DNA of 64,000 nt from Hepsetus odoe. Lineage: Eukaryota > Chordata > Actinopteri > Characiformes > Hepsetidae. Made by a program: the position numbers and the translations under genes. Positions within the stretch are counted from its first letter, which is position 1. Each line of letters opens with the position of its first letter. Shown here piece by piece: positions 63,735-64,000 of the stretch. The stretch is taken from positions 29,429,416 through 29,493,415 of the forward strand of contig CM029370.1 in NCBI GenBank assembly GCA_017165825.1. The letters run 5' to 3'. The notes beneath the pieces were generated by a model. That model ran no database searches. It saw nothing but the letters and a program-made list of their open reading frames with translations, and had not been told where the DNA came from.

Positions 63735-64000
63735 CTTCATCTTAATTATGATTAAGATTATGTTTATCATTGATAAGAAGATTGCAGAGTGTAATCTCAG
63801 GATTATCTGAGTATTGTGAGTTTAAACCTGTAGCAAAAAGTCTAAATATCTTAAATTAGAGTTACAAAATTCAGATTAGAGAATGTCATATGCATTAGTA
63901 ACGTTACTAACATTTTATATTAGTTAATAAACAACTGTTTACTGTTACTGTTAGCAATACATTTGAATGATCAAAAATTATTTACTCTTTCACCTCATCG
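63735..64000. other. AT-rich window end, nothing recognised
   Basis: No exon, element or simple repeat is visible. Confidence 0.4.

Overview
The window is vertebrate nuclear DNA, almost certainly from a ray-finned (teleost) fish. It has short conserved exons split by long introns with GT-AG splice sites. The spacer is packed with fish-type repeats: tRNA-derived SINEs, RTE-like and L2/Rex1-like LINE fossils, Tc1-type DNA transposons, small inverted-repeat elements and many CA/GATA/CATC microsatellites. There is no operon structure, no CRISPR array and no rRNA gene. An otophysan fish (catfish or characin group) is possible from the repeat flavour, but this is weakly supported.

Three genes can be supported. 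(1) rd3, + strand, coding exons at 27302-27588 and 31502-31868, with a likely untranslated first exon ending at 25055. It encodes a complete 217-residue RD3, the photoreceptor regulator of retinal guanylyl cyclase. (2) A lysine/serine-rich nuclear-type gene, - strand, six consecutive in-phase coding exons between 38700 and 35948, with a CCAAT/GC-box promoter and probable non-coding first exon near 39898-39960. Its translation start was not found and I cannot name it. (3) An Rh-type ammonia channel gene of the Rhcg group, - strand, ten coding exons from 59024 to 43576 that join without a break into a 441-residue protein. All five pore residues I checked are conserved: Phe132, Asp179, His187, Phe237 and His346.

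Layout: 1-24600 is accessory DNA with no gene I can support. It holds simple repeats, RTE fragments, two families of small elements that carry internal tandem repeats (a 66-bp unit and a 31/32-bp unit), and a 480-bp GA tract. 24600-32000 is rd3, whose first intron contains a nearly exact 128-bp copy of the gene's own 3' end. 32000-35900 is repeat-rich and includes the longest RTE-like copy. 35900-40000 is the Lys/Ser-rich gene. 43500-59200 is rhcg, with a 9-kb first intron containing a deleted Tc1 transposase. 59200-64000 is intergenic, with a unique-looking AT-rich block that resembles a conserved enhancer and a decayed LINE near the end.

The three genes have no evident joint function: one is retinal, one looks nuclear and RNA-related, and one is an epithelial ammonia channel. 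I found no previously undescribed biological system. The observations most worth follow-up are the rd3 self-copy, the tandem-repeat-bearing element families, the His/Asp-rich loop of the Rh protein and the enhancer-like blocks.
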